Shown: piece after piece, positions 1 to 5,116 of the stretch
How positions within the stretch are numbered: the first letter of the stretch is position 1
How the letters are laid out: the number at the start of each line of letters is the position of its first letter
Assembly (NCBI GenBank): GCA_018396795.1
Contig: JAGTRH010000039.1
Coordinates: 1-9,347, forward strand
DNA from: Candidatus Bathyarchaeota archaeon
Lineage (GTDB): Archaea; Thermoproteota; Bathyarchaeia; Bathyarchaeales; B26-1
DNA length: 9,347 nucleotides
Direction: 5' to 3'
Translations under genes and position numbers: made by a program
Notes under the pieces: generated by a model
Told to the model about the DNA's origin: nothing
The model's database searches: none
The model's input: the letters and a program-made list of their open reading frames with translations, nothing else

Positions 1-368
1 ATCACTAAAATGGCGAAGCTCAGACCTAATCCAGGATATAGTCTCTCAGCAACCTCGTATGGCACTATATGAATGTTAAAGAAAGATGGCCACATGATGA
101 CGATTATAATTAGGGCTATGGTCATCATTGACACTCTATGCGCCTGTAACCCAGCCCTCTCCGCAACACTTACGTGCATCTCATCAACTAGCACCTCACC
201 CCGTCTCAAAGCCCTAACCCCCACTGCACGGTGCACGAGATAGGCTACCGGAACCCAAACCACGACGGCAATTAGAGCTAACATAGTGTTCCCCGAGCTC
301 AGCGCATACCCCACCAAAGCGCCCAGAACCCCACCTAAAGCCGCAGACACTAAACCCAATCTACTCAT
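1..368 (-). CDS. DUF2178-like integral membrane protein, 3' end outside the window
   Basis: This frame is open on the minus strand from an ATG at 368 to the left edge, about 122 codons without a stop. It begins MSRLGLVSAALGGVLGALVG. Two hydrophobic segments lie within residues 4-45. A polar stretch with VLVDEMHVSVAERAG follows, then a third hydrophobic segment around TIALIIIVIMWPSFF, and a fourth starts at the edge. A 'DE...(A)E(K/R)A' stretch between membrane pairs is what I remember of DUF2178 archaeal membrane proteins; their function is unknown. An AAGGTGAT ribosome binding site lies just upstream of the ATG, which supports this start. The upstream region carries a palindromic putative operator. 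The frame is clear; the family name is from memory. Confidence 0.7.
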   Translation of the reverse strand, partial: MSRLGLVSAALGGVLGALVGYALSSGNTMLALIAVVVWVPVAYLVHRAVGVRALRRGEVLVDEMHVSVAERAGLQAHRVSMMTIALIIIVIMWPSFFNIHIVPYEVAERLYPGLGLSFAILV

Positions 369-381
369 ACCATCACCTTCA

Positions 382-432
382 TGTAAAATATTCTTTACAA
401 TAAGTTAATAAAGCTTTACATTTCTGTAAAGC
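382..432 (-). promoter_or_regulatory. Promoter and paired-palindrome putative operator of the DUF2178-like gene
   Basis: Four copies of one half-site are present: TGTAAA at 382-387, TTTACA at 394-399, TTTACA at 415-420 and TGTAAA at 425-430. They form two inverted repeats. The upstream one is a perfect 8-bp palindrome, GCTTTACA and TGTAAAGC with a 4-nt spacer (413-432). The other has 6-bp arms and a 6-nt spacer (382-399). The two TTTACA half-sites are 21 bp apart, about two helical turns. A TATA-like CTTTATTAA on the minus strand (405-413) lies between the palindromes. A regulator bound here would cover the promoter and the likely transcription start. The repeats are seen directly; the operator role is inferred. 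Confidence 0.6.
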
Positions 433-829
433 ATCCGCCAAAAATTAACAAAAGTAAGATCTCAAGCGGCGTTCCGGGTCAGCATGTTAGAGAGCGATAC
501 TTAAGGACATGATGAAATCTTGAAAGAAGTTGGTCATGAAAAATGAACAGTTCATTCAAAAGGTTACTAAAGTTTTGGTCACGAAAAATAAACAGAAAAA
601 AAAGCCCTTTGGTCACGCGGATTAAACAGAACGAAGTTGCTCATGAAAAGTAAAATAGAACCGCAAAAACTTTGTTTTTCATAATGTTTTGTACAGGGTG
701 ATTGCGCCACGGCAAGGAGGATAAACGCAAGCATTTCTTCCTTGCAATTCTCCTCGGCATGAGGTAGGTTTCCAAAAAGAGGGTGAGCTAAGGGAGGGCG
801 GATGCTGCGAAAAAGCGAAGAAAATCGTT
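433..829. other. Gene-free spacer with a direct-repeat cluster
   Basis: I see no convincing gene in these roughly 400 bases on either strand. The stretch holds the four-copy repeat at 530-658. It also has a 7-bp inverted repeat (GCAAGGA at 712-718 and TCCTTGC at 739-745, 20-nt loop) of unknown meaning. Several short frames around 690-770 are interrupted by stops. The segment next to the zinc-ribbon gene is A-rich on the plus strand (about 809-832), that is T-rich as read on the minus strand, and could serve as its terminator. Confidence 0.5.
530..658 (+). repeat. Four-copy degenerate ~21-bp direct repeat, possible IS21-type end remnant
   Basis: Units start at 530, 575, 609 and 637 (steps of 45, 34 and 28). 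Each follows the pattern TTGGTCA, then a short A-rich core, then AACAG. Units 1 and 2 differ at only two of 21 positions. Unit 3 keeps both ends but has a changed core (CGCGGATT). Unit 4 has TTGCTCA and ends AAATAG. Clusters of ~20-bp repeats beginning TGGTCA are a remembered feature of IS21-family ends. A TGTTAGAGAG stretch at 485-494 could be the terminal tip. No istA or istB gene and no opposite-oriented end are present, so this would be a solo or decayed end. The irregular spacing argues against CRISPR. Confidence 0.5.
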
Positions 830-1015
830 TTAAGGCAAATGGTGACCCTTTTTCTTCAGGTAGAATTCAGAGAAGCCGCAGCTATCACATATGTACACAT
901 CGAAATGCCATTCGTTGAATATGACGCCGTGTTTTCCACCCATAGTTAAAGTTTCTTTTTTGAAGGAGCTGCATCCGCATTTTGGGCATTTTCCGGTTTC
1001 TTTAAATCCTTGCAT
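830..1015 (-). CDS. Small zinc-ribbon protein (zinc_ribbon_13 / DUF2082-like)
   Basis: A 61-aa protein with two Cys pairs: CPKC at residues 10-13 and CDSC at 43-46, separated by about 30 residues. This is a single zinc ribbon. The segment after the second pair, CGFSEFYLKKK, matches my memory of the DUF2082/zinc_ribbon_13 group (CGYTEFYK), annotated as putative nucleic-acid-binding Zn-ribbon proteins. No other domain or membrane segment is visible. The start is the ATG at 1015. It has no strong ribosome binding site, but a TATA-like box near 1053-1064 would give a leader of about 15 nt. Its partner is unknown. It is divergent from the CofE-like gene and is probably a single transcription unit. 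Confidence 0.75.
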   Translation of the reverse strand: MQGFKETGKCPKCGCSSFKKETLTMGGKHGVIFNEWHFDVYICDSCGFSEFYLKKKGHHLP

Positions 1016-1049
1016 TTCTGACAGGACCCTTTTTCAAGATTACTTCAAG

Positions 1050-1067
1050 CACTTAAAAATATAATTA
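1050..1067. promoter_or_regulatory. AT-rich promoter region upstream of the zinc-ribbon gene
   Basis: The sequence is A/T-only from 1053 to 1068 and can be read as a TATA box on the minus strand (TTATATTTTTAA), about 40 bp before the zinc-ribbon ATG. On the plus strand it also resembles a TATA box. It would then place the transcript start near 1085, downstream of the GTG at 1070, which argues against that GTG as the start of the next gene. Confidence 0.4.
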
Positions 1068-1118
1068 TTGTGGCTTCAATTCATTTTCTAAAATCGCTTG
1101 TTTTCAGCGTTTGCTATA

Positions 1119-1126
1119 GATATAAA
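1119..1126 (+). promoter_or_regulatory. TATA-like box for the CofE-like gene
   Basis: GATATAAA lies within a longer TATAGATATAAACC stretch (1115-1128). Archaeal transcription starts about 25-30 bp downstream of such boxes, giving a start near 1149. That fits a coding start at 1169 or 1196 and not the upstream GTG at 1070. Confidence 0.4.
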
Positions 1127-1195
1127 CCTTTTCTTTATGTTCTGGTTATTTTCTGTTGTGAATTTGGTTTGGAGGAGTCGCCTTTAAAAGCTAAT

Positions 1196-2086
1196 GTGAA
1201 AACTAGGTTTAGGCGAATATTCAAGATTGAAGCTGTTAAAACTGGGTATTGGACTCCCGGAGAGGATTATTTAGAGAAGATATCTGAGGCCCTTAAGAAC
1301 CGGGTTGCTGATGGCGACATAGTTGTTGTCTCAGAAAAAGCTATTTCTGTGGCTAGAGGATTTATCGTAGATGAAGGAAAAATTAAGCCCGGTCTACTCG
1401 CAAGCGCCATTGCCCGCATATGGATGAGGATTGTATGGGGATATTTTCTTGGAAGGGCATGCCGCTTGATGGCTAAAAATATAGAGCGGTTAAGAAATTA
1501 TCCTTTAAAGGAGGGGGGAGCCCATAAGGAGGTTGCGTTAAGATATGCTGGTTTTCTGCATGCACTAATGTGGGGTTCAGAGGGCGGCATAGATGGAAGC
1601 AACCTCCCATACGCATATGTCAGTTTACCTATAAAGAACCCTGAGGAGGCAGCTGAAGAGATCCGCAGATATTTGAAGGTTAAGCTCAATAGAAATATTG
1701 CAGTCATGATTATAGATTCAGATAAAACATACTCTCTAGGCAGATTTCACTTTACGCATCGACCGAAACCTCTCAAAGGGATTCACACCTTATTCGGTTT
1801 CGTAGCATACGTTATTGGCAGGTTTCTGAAGCTTAGGCGCAGATCGACGCCTCTGGCTTTGACAGGCGCCAAGATGAATATTGATTTGGCATTGGAAATA
1901 GCTGAGCTAGCTGATAAGACCATGGGTTCAGGTTCCGGTCGCACCGTTTGGGACATGGCTGAAAAATTCCATGTCGGATTAACTGGGGTGACATGGGGCA
2001 TGCTTAGAAAGATGGAGCATAAGCCTATTGTAATTGTTAAATTATGTAATTATGAACACCAAAAAATAAATTACTCCATCTTATGA
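1196..2086 (+). CDS. Coenzyme F420-0:L-glutamate ligase-like protein (CofE family)
   Basis: CofE adds L-glutamate residues to the side chain of coenzyme F420 in the cytoplasm, using GTP. The body fits the archaeal family: an N-terminal KTGYWTPGEDYL region, DGDIVVVSEKAISVA, then GSEGGIDGSNLPYAYVSLP, VMIIDSDKTYS, GFVAYVIGR, and a C-terminal GSGRTVWDMAEKFHVGLTGV. The frame extends back to a GTG at 1070, but those extra ~42 residues are hydrophobic, lack family character and overlap a TATA-like box. I prefer the GTG at 1196 (296 aa); a TTG at 1169 is also possible. Neither has a well-placed ribosome binding site. The last ~20 residues fall in direct repeat A, and the tail (NYEHQKINYSIL) may be altered by that rearrangement. 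Family membership is good; true F420 activity in this organism is inferred. Confidence 0.8.
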   Translation: MKTRFRRIFKIEAVKTGYWTPGEDYLEKISEALKNRVADGDIVVVSEKAISVARGFIVDEGKIKPGLLASAIARIWMRIVWGYFLGRACRLMAKNIERLRNYPLKEGGAHKEVALRYAGFLHALMWGSEGGIDGSNLPYAYVSLPIKNPEEAAEEIRRYLKVKLNRNIAVMIIDSDKTYSLGRFHFTHRPKPLKGIHTLFGFVAYVIGRFLKLRRRSTPLALTGAKMNIDLALEIAELADKTMGSGSGRTVWDMAEKFHVGLTGVTWGMLRKMEHKPIVIVKLCNYEHQKINYSIL

Positions 2087-2137
2087 TTTAATTTGATCTC
2101 ATGGAAAGACACTCCTATGCCAAATCTAGAGAGAAAT
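2021..2137 (+). repeat. Direct repeat copy A: cofE-like end plus broken Toprim gene start
   Basis: This segment aligns with 3145-3260. A block of 33 bases is identical (2066-2098 and 3189-3221). The flanks are about 75-80% alike by eye, with one 1-nt indel near 2060. The left half encodes the last residues of the CofE-like protein. The right half reproduces the start of the Toprim gene, MPNLER, but then stops. Confidence 0.85.
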
Positions 2138-2140
2138 TAA
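2117..2140 (+). pseudogene. Truncated 5' remnant of the Toprim gene
   Basis: ATG CCA AAT CTA GAG AGA AAT TAA reads MPNLERN and stops. The intact gene at 3240 begins MPNLERKIER. Leu and Glu use synonymous codons in the two copies (CTA/CTT, GAG/GAA). Beyond about 2137 the similarity is lost. Confidence 0.6.
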
Positions 2141-2241
2141 AACGAAAATATTAAAAGTTTAAATGTCGCGTTCACATAAGACATGTTAATGTACTTCCAT
2201 GATGCTTAATTGCTGTATTAAAATAATGAGGTGAAAATCTC

Positions 2242-2499
2242 ATGAGCGAAATTATGTTGGTTAATGAACTAAAAGTATATGAAAGCATGAAGGAGGAATT
2301 GCTTAAAAATTATGAGAATAAGGTTGTTGCTATTAAAGATGGCAAACTTATCGGCATCTACAATAGTGAGTTAGAGGCTTTTGAGGACGTCATCCGAAAA
2401 TATGGTTATGTTCCAGTTTTGATAAAGCGCATTACTCGTGAAGAAAGAATGGAAGAGCTACCTTCCTATACCTATGGATTACTATCCGTTACATATTAG
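2242..2499 (+). CDS. Small DUF5678-like protein upstream of the aspartic protease
   Basis: An 85-aa soluble protein with no Cys pair, signal peptide or membrane segment. The start is an ATG preceded by GAGGTGA (2228-2234), a good ribosome binding site. A short N-terminal helix (ELKVYESMKEELLKNYENK) is followed by VVAIKDGKLIGIYNSELEAF, then a helix and VPVLIKRI. The layout 'K-VVAI-DGK-IG-...-A...-PVLI-R-' is what I associate with DUF5678, a small domain of unknown function. Its stop at 2497-2499 lies about 20 bp before the likely start of the protease gene, so the two are probably co-transcribed. An antitoxin-like or substrate/partner role for the protease is possible, but nothing here shows it. 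The gene lies inside the segment flanked by direct repeats. Confidence 0.65.
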   Translation: MSEIMLVNELKVYESMKEELLKNYENKVVAIKDGKLIGIYNSELEAFEDVIRKYGYVPVLIKRITREERMEELPSYTYGLLSVTY

Positions 2500-2509
2500 A
2501 GTAATCATA

Positions 2510-2515
2510 GGTGAT
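2510..2515 (+). promoter_or_regulatory. Ribosome binding site that decides the protease start
   Basis: GGTGAT stands 3 nt before the ATG at 2519, the same spacing as for the DUF2178-like gene. It favours this ATG over in-frame ATGs at 2438 and 2474, which would overlap the DUF5678-like gene. Confidence 0.5.
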
Positions 2516-2518
2516 GTG

Positions 2519-3007
2519 ATGCCAGTAATCAACATGGCCTATCACAGCAGCCAAAGACAGTTTGACCCACAAGCACTTGTGGTTCTCGGACCCCAAATAA
2601 GTGTCGACATTTTACCTCCATCCATTGTTGAATCATGGGCTAAAAGTCATAACGTTAATGTTAAATCCGCTACTTCCCAAAGTGCACTACTAGATTCAGG
2701 CGCATCTATTACTGGTGCCGATGAAAATCTTCTCGCGGATCTTCAATATCCACCTATCGGGATAGCTAATCTATCAACCCCCTCAGGAATTTCAAGGACT
2801 CAAGTATATATGGTTAAGCTTATCGTTCCGTCGACAGCGGATCCCAATTTTCCGCCAAATATTCCCAGAATAATCTTTGACAATGTACGCGTAATATCAG
2901 TTAAATTAGGGAATCAGCGATATAAAGTGTTGCTGGGTAGAGACATAATTAGTCAAACGGTTATGGTTTACAATGGTCCACATGCGCTTGTAACTTTAGG
3001 ATATTAG
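2519..3007 (+). CDS. Retropepsin-like aspartic protease (clan AA)
   Basis: A 162-aa protein from the ATG at 2519. The frame is open back to 2438, but the GGTGAT site and the family N-terminus favour 2519. It has a QFDPQ element (14-18), the catalytic LLDSGASIT segment with Asp59-Ser-Gly, a strand region with STPSG and VYMVKLIVP, and a second hydrophobic-Gly motif LLGRDII (138-144). It ends with VYNGPHALVTL. DSGA plus LLGRD is the signature of single-domain retropepsins, which work as homodimers with one Asp per subunit. The 'FDPQ' and 'YNGP..-TL' elements recall a bacterial/archaeal group of such proteins. No signal peptide or membrane anchor is visible, so it should be cytosolic. The substrate is unknown. 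It forms a module with the DUF5678-like gene and may have arrived by transfer. Confidence 0.8.
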   Translation: MPVINMAYHSSQRQFDPQALVVLGPQISVDILPPSIVESWAKSHNVNVKSATSQSALLDSGASITGADENLLADLQYPPIGIANLSTPSGISRTQVYMVKLIVPSTADPNFPPNIPRIIFDNVRVISVKLGNQRYKVLLGRDIISQTVMVYNGPHALVTLGY

Positions 3008-3033
3008 AAGAAAATAACACCAGAGAGTTATTC

Positions 3034-3192
3034 ATGATGTGCTTTTATCTACGAACTTCCGAAAACTATAATATGTTCCCAAAAGTAGAATTAATGCCTT
3101 CTCGACAGGAACTGCTTAAAGGGCTGCTATCTGCGGCAAAATATATGCCTTTAGTAATTCCTAAATTACGTAATTATAAACGCAAAACATAA
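3034..3192 (+). pseudogene. Short ORF ending in a cofE-like tail fragment
   Basis: A 52-aa frame from ATG 3034 to TAA 3190-3192. Its last third (MPLVIPKLRNYK) aligns with the C-terminus of the CofE-like protein (KPIVIVKLCNYE) in the same frame and lies in direct repeat B. The first two thirds (with KVELMPSRQELLKGLLSAA) match nothing I know and do not align with the conserved CofE region before its tail. It is best read as a fused remnant at the edge of the rearranged segment, though a real small gene cannot be excluded. Confidence 0.3.
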
Positions 3193-3260
3193 ATTACTCC
3201 ATCTTATGATTTAATTTGATCCTATGGAAAGATGCCGTCATGCCAAATCTTGAAAGAAAA
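3145..3260 (+). repeat. Direct repeat copy B: cofE-like tail remnant plus intact Toprim gene start
   Basis: This is the partner of 2021-2137. It includes the 33-base identical block at 3189-3221 and the real start of the Toprim gene at 3240. The TATA-like ATTATAAAC within it (3173-3181) may be the Toprim promoter here. In copy A the matching position lies inside the end of the cofE-like coding region. Confidence 0.85.
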
Positions 3261-3680
3261 ATTGAGAGAATAATATTTTTGCTTGAGAAGTTGAGGGAGG
3301 AATCTTCTGAAGGCGCTCTTCTGCTTGTTGAGGGGCAGAGGGATGCTGAGGCTCTTAGAAGTATTGGCGTTGAGGGTGAAATATTAGCTATCAAGCCTTG
3401 CGGGGGGAGCTTCATCGATCTTATAGATAGAATTGCAAAATGCGGAAAGAAGGAAATCGTATTGCTCATGGACTTTGACAGATACGGTAGGGAGATAACT
3501 GAGCGACTAGTTCAAAATCTTGAAAGGATCGGAGTTAAAATAAACTTGTCCTTCTGGAGGGAACTGTTAAGCTTAGTGGAGAGGGACTTAAAGGATATAG
3601 AGGGCTTGGTAACTTACCTTGAAACTTTAGAGAGAAAATCTGGGAAGAAGATTTACATTAAATTCGACAAGAAAGCCTAG
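3240..3680 (+). CDS. Small Toprim-domain protein (UPF0292-like)
   Basis: A 146-aa protein from the ATG at 3240; a TTG at 3216 in the same frame is less likely. A charged N-terminal helix (MPNLERKIERIIFLLEKLRE) precedes a compact Toprim fold. The fold has LLVEGQRDAEAL with catalytic-type Glu31, and LLMDFDRYGRE with Asp78 and Asp80, followed by a C-terminal WRELL...RDLKDIEGL segment. The RD-IEGL ending is what I recall of archaeal UPF0292 proteins, called small primase-like or RNase M5-like. The metal-binding residues are all present, so a nucleic-acid phosphotransfer or cleavage role is likely, but the substrate is unknown. It lies 5' of dnaG in the same direction. Its start region exists in a second broken copy at 2117. 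Confidence 0.8.
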   Translation: MPNLERKIERIIFLLEKLREESSEGALLLVEGQRDAEALRSIGVEGEILAIKPCGGSFIDLIDRIAKCGKKEIVLLMDFDRYGREITERLVQNLERIGVKINLSFWRELLSLVERDLKDIEGLVTYLETLERKSGKKIYIKFDKKA

Positions 3681-3962
3681 AACTTTAGTGCTAGGATGAA
3701 TCAGGAGACTAAAAGGGAAATGAACAACCAATCGATGAAGACCCTAGAAGCAAGAATCTCCTGGCTTCAGCCGCGGAAAGCGTCAACTATTAAGCAATTT
3801 AGCAGAACGCTAAACTTAACATGTTTTGCGTGGAGTAAAAGTTAAGAATGCCGATAAGAATATATTGATACTTAAGGAGTAAAAGTTTGGTGAAAAATCT
3901 CCCATTTAAGTATTTACATGCTCATCAGCATTAGTAAATTAATAGTTGAGGTGAATGGATTA
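3681..3962 (+). other. Spacer before dnaG with promoter-like elements
   Basis: This 282-bp stretch contains a 12-base direct repeat, GGAGTAAAAGTT, at 3832-3843 and 3876-3887. A TATA-like GAATATATTG lies between the two copies, near 3857-3866. A second TATA-like element, ATTTAAGTATTTA, lies at about 3904-3916 and would give a start near 3940, just before dnaG. A 49-codon open frame (3696-3845) has no recognisable product. The repeat could be a regulatory site for dnaG, but two 12-mers alone are weak evidence. Confidence 0.4.
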
Positions 3963-5102
3963 ATGGCTTCACAATCATTTGCGGTTAAGTATGTAATTCG
4001 GGCGAAGTTTGAGGTTGATGGATTAGTTGAGAAGCCGGATGTTATAGGCGCGGTCTTCGGACAGACGGAGGGATTGTTTGGATCAGAGCTGGATCTAAGG
4101 GAGCTTCAGAAGTCTGGGAGGGTTGGCAGGATAGAGGTTGATATAACCTCCCAGAGGGACAATAAGACCGCTGGATCAATCACAGTGCCAACAAGTCTGG
4201 ATAAAGTTTCAACAGCCATAATTGCTGCAAGCATTGAAAGCATAGATAGAGTGGGACCATGCTCCGCCCATGTAAGCCTGGAGAAGATTGAGGATGTGAG
4301 AGAAACTAAAAGGAAGGTTATAATTGAGAGGGCGAAGGAGATCCTTCAAAGGTGGAGTCTTGAGGCTACATCTGAGACTGAGGGGATCTTTCGGGAAGTT
4401 TCAGAAATACTGAAAGCCGCTAAGATTAAGGAGTACGGTCCGGAAAAACTTCCCGCTGGACCTGAGATTGATGCATCTAATGAGATAATAATCGTTGAGG
4501 GAAGAGCTGATGTCATAAACCTTCTGAAGCACGGTATCCACAACGTTATAGCGCTTGAGGGTGTGAAAATACCTGAAACAGTGATAAGATTAACTAGGGA
4601 TAAGGAGGCAACAGCGTTCCTTGACGGTGATCATGGCGGAGACTTGATACTTAAGGAGCTGCTGCAGGTTGCCAAAATAAAATATGTTGCTAGGGCTCCG
4701 AAAGGGAAGGAGGTTGAAGACTTAAATGCCAAGGAAATTGAAACGGCTCTTCAGAACCGCGTGCCAGTTGAGGAGATGATTGAGCGGAGAAAGAAGCATA
4801 GGAAAGTTTTAGTTCCAAAGGAGATCGTTGAGGCTGCGGAGAGCCTTAGGGGAACATTGGAGGCCATACTGTTTAACAATAAGTTGGAGCCGATAAAAAG
4901 GCTTCCAGTAAGCGAGCTGGCTGATACGCTAAAGGGGGTTGAAGATGTAAACACCGTGGTCTTCGATGGAATAGTAACTCAGAGGATTGTTGACATAGCC
5001 AGTGAGAAAAACATTAAATATCTTGTTGCAGCCCGCATATCTGATGTTATAAAGCAACCTTTAAATGTGAATCTGCTGACATTTGATGATGTAATTGGTT
5101 AG
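3963..5102 (+). CDS. dnaG: Archaeal DnaG-type primase
   Basis: A 379-aa protein from the ATG at 3963, preceded by GAGGTGA at 3948-3954 with 8-nt spacing. The frame also extends to an ATG at 3918, but MASQSFAVKYVIRAKFEVDG is the expected archaeal start. The N-terminal domain has KPDVIGAVFGQTEGLFG. The Toprim domain shows IIIVEGRADV (Glu179), then ALEG, and FLDGDHGGD with Asp221, Asp223 and Asp227. The C-terminal part has the VSELADTL and FDGIVTQRIVDIA segments typical of archaeal DnaG. Family members make short RNA in vitro and also associate with the archaeal exosome, so the role may be primer synthesis, RNA processing, or both. Length is within the usual range. It converges on polB with a 14-bp gap. 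Confidence 0.95.
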   Translation: MASQSFAVKYVIRAKFEVDGLVEKPDVIGAVFGQTEGLFGSELDLRELQKSGRVGRIEVDITSQRDNKTAGSITVPTSLDKVSTAIIAASIESIDRVGPCSAHVSLEKIEDVRETKRKVIIERAKEILQRWSLEATSETEGIFREVSEILKAAKIKEYGPEKLPAGPEIDASNEIIIVEGRADVINLLKHGIHNVIALEGVKIPETVIRLTRDKEATAFLDGDHGGDLILKELLQVAKIKYVARAPKGKEVEDLNAKEIETALQNRVPVEEMIERRKKHRKVLVPKEIVEAAESLRGTLEAILFNNKLEPIKRLPVSELADTLKGVEDVNTVVFDGIVTQRIVDIASEKNIKYLVAARISDVIKQPLNVNLLTFDDVIG

Positions 5103-5116
5103 GATGAACATCAACG

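Noticed and set aside
530..658. CRISPR array.
   Set aside because: Units are degenerate, only ~21 bp, and the spacing shrinks from 24 to 13 to 7 bases; there are no cas genes.
712..745. Inverted repeat GCAAGGA / TCCTTGC as a terminator or structured RNA.
   Set aside because: Only 7 bp with a 20-nt loop, no U-tract and no adjacent gene ending there.
1070..1195. N-terminal hydrophobic extension of the CofE-like protein as a signal or membrane segment.
   Set aside because: It overlaps TATA-like sequences, lacks a ribosome binding site, and family members start at the region after residue ~40, so it is probably untranslated.
3696..3845. 49-codon open frame (MNQETKREMNNQ...) between the Toprim gene and dnaG.
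   Set aside because: No recognisable motif and no ribosome binding site; a frame of this length is expected by chance.
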